A stretch of DNA of 32,188 nucleotides from Planctomycetales bacterium (GTDB taxonomy: Bacteria > Planctomycetota > Planctomycetia > Pirellulales > Lacipirellulaceae), in assembly GCA_020427155.1 (NCBI GenBank), contig JAGQOW010000051.1, positions 1 to 32,188 on the forward strand, read 5' to 3'. Shown in pieces: positions 31,358 through 32,188 of this stretch (its first letter is position 1; every line of letters begins with the position of its first letter). The position numbers and the translations under genes are program-made. Under the pieces are notes generated by a model. That model worked only from the letters and a program-made list of their open reading frames with translations. It did not search any database and was not told the DNA's origin.

Positions 31358-32188
31358 CTAAGCGCGCCGCTTGCCGAGGCCCGTCAGACCCAATCCTAAC
31401 AGCAGTAACGCCAAGGACGTAGGTTCCGGAGATGCCGTGACCTCAGCCAGAGGGGCCCCAACGCCGGTACCGAATTGGCTTTGCCATGTCAGGAAGTCAA
31501 AGCCGTTGGCCACTGCGTTGGCATTCGCGTCGCCGGTCATGTGGACAGCCAAACCACTGCCAAATCCCCCTTGCCAGGCGGCAAAGTCATTGTCGTCCAC
31601 GTCTCCGTTTTCGTCGAAGTCCGCGCTGTAAGTAGAAACCAACTCAACACTTGTAGGCGTGTAGTTGAGATACCAAAACAGATCGCCAGGCAACCCAGGC
31701 AGATTCACGGTGTCGAACGTGTTCAGCACACTCGCAGCCGTGATAATCTCGAACGAGTCTCCGGCGGACGGAGTAAAACCGTTGATGAACGAAACATCGA
31801 GCGTACCGCCCAAGTCGGCCACACCGGCCCCCAAGATGTGATTGATCTGATCGAAGGTACTTCCGGTAGTCCCGCCAATTTCAATTTCCAAGGTGCCGTC
31901 ATAAGCGACGCTGCCTCGATTGACGGTTGCTGGGCTGAAGCCGGGCGCGTCCGTGCCTGTAATAATCACGTTGTCTAAGGTCCCCACTCCCTTCACATAG
32001 CCCCCAAGCGTGATCTGCTCGCTCGGACTGTTGCCAGCGATATGGCCGTTGTTCGTAAGGGGCGTCGCTACATTGTTAGGTGTATCGACAGTGCCAAAGC
32101 CGCTAATGTTGCCGCCAAAGTCGAGTGTGAGGCCATTCGTGGCCGCGAGCGTGCCAGAGGAAGCCACCCCATCTCCAAGGGCAACGTT
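31358..32188 (-). CDS. Dockerin-like/PEP-CTERM surface protein, 5' end outside the window
   Basis: The frame is open to the right edge, so 276 C-terminal residues are visible and the start is missing. The first 170 are glycine-, threonine- and asparagine-rich beta-helix sequence (NISGFGTVDTPNN, NNGHIAGNSPSEQ, GGTLDVSFINGFTPSAGDSF), as in autotransporter-like repeat proteins of planctomycetes. Then come two dockerin-type calcium loops, DFDENGDVDDNDFAAWQ and GDANANAVANGFDFLTWQ. The C-terminus SPEPTSLALLLLGLGLTGLGKRRA is a PEP-CTERM sorting signal with hydrophobic helix and basic tail. It is expected to be exported and anchored at the cell envelope by an exosortase not found here. Adhesion or matrix function is inference. 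Confidence 0.82.
   Translation of the reverse strand, partial: NVALGDGVASSGTLAATNGLTLDFGGNISGFGTVDTPNNVATPLTNNGHIAGNSPSEQITLGGYVKGVGTLDNVIITGTDAPGFSPATVNRGSVAYDGTLEIEIGGTTGSTFDQINHILGAGVADLGGTLDVSFINGFTPSAGDSFEIITAASVLNTFDTVNLPGLPGDLFWYLNYTPTSVELVSTYSADFDENGDVDDNDFAAWQGGFGSGLAVHMTGDANANAVANGFDFLTWQSQFGTGVGAPLAEVTASPEPTSLALLLLGLGLTGLGKRRA

Overview
The window (32,188 bases) looks like a chromosomal segment of a planctomycete, most likely of the Pirellulales type. This rests on protein families, not on a search. Indicators are a giant dehydrogenase-HEAT-cytochrome c protein of the PVC type, an ECF sigma factor of the planctomycete/acidobacterial kind, three PEP-CTERM surface proteins (one with a dockerin-like region), a zinc-ribbon/five-helix membrane protein family common in this phylum, and a DNA topoisomerase I with C-terminal Topo_C repeats and a lysine-rich tail. 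No tRNA, rRNA, insertion sequence, phage gene or CRISPR array was seen.

Layout. 1-1828: end of an AMP-forming acyl-CoA ligase and a MaoC-like hydratase, one operon. 2031-2540: a small histidine-rich exported protein behind a textbook sigma-54 (-24/-12) element, closed by a strong hairpin. 2629-6791: ceramidase-fold protein plus PVC cytochrome protein, one operon. 6859-8663: an exported protein of unknown function diverging from an ECF sigma factor, with a curved, palindromic spacer between them; the sigma gene is followed by a 76-residue orphan resembling only the pre-kinase segment of the Ser/Thr kinases that usually accompany such sigma factors. 8668-9767: DJ-1/PfpI protein and YbgC-like thioesterase. 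10017-12791: tandem-ACT protein, zinc-ribbon membrane protein, HD phosphohydrolase. 12798-14381: a stand-alone tandem MshEN-type (cyclic-di-GMP-binding-like) protein and an RNase H-like protein with a damaged active site. 14532-16754: glycogen branching enzyme glgB. 17004-19426: a promoter-to-terminator leader RNA, a PEP-CTERM metalloprotease-like protein, and a PEP-CTERM ORF whose first 16 residues are those of elongation factor Tu. 19501-22467: divergent beta-lactamase-fold hydrolase and D-aminoacylase-type lipoprotein. 22481-28609: a SurA/PpiD-like membrane chaperone with a huge acidic insert, then topA and an SRPBCC protein. 28667-31064: acpS, trpS and pyrD on the minus strand, probably one operon in the order pyrD-trpS-acpS. 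31358-end: the C-terminal part of a dockerin/PEP-CTERM surface protein.

Most of the window is housekeeping or lineage-typical. The most unusual points are the EF-Tu/PEP-CTERM chimera, the leader RNA in front of the PEP-CTERM pair, the double MshEN protein, the kinase-less sigma-factor partner, and the RNase H pseudoenzyme. Statements about families come from memory of their motifs; no alignment or structure prediction was run.
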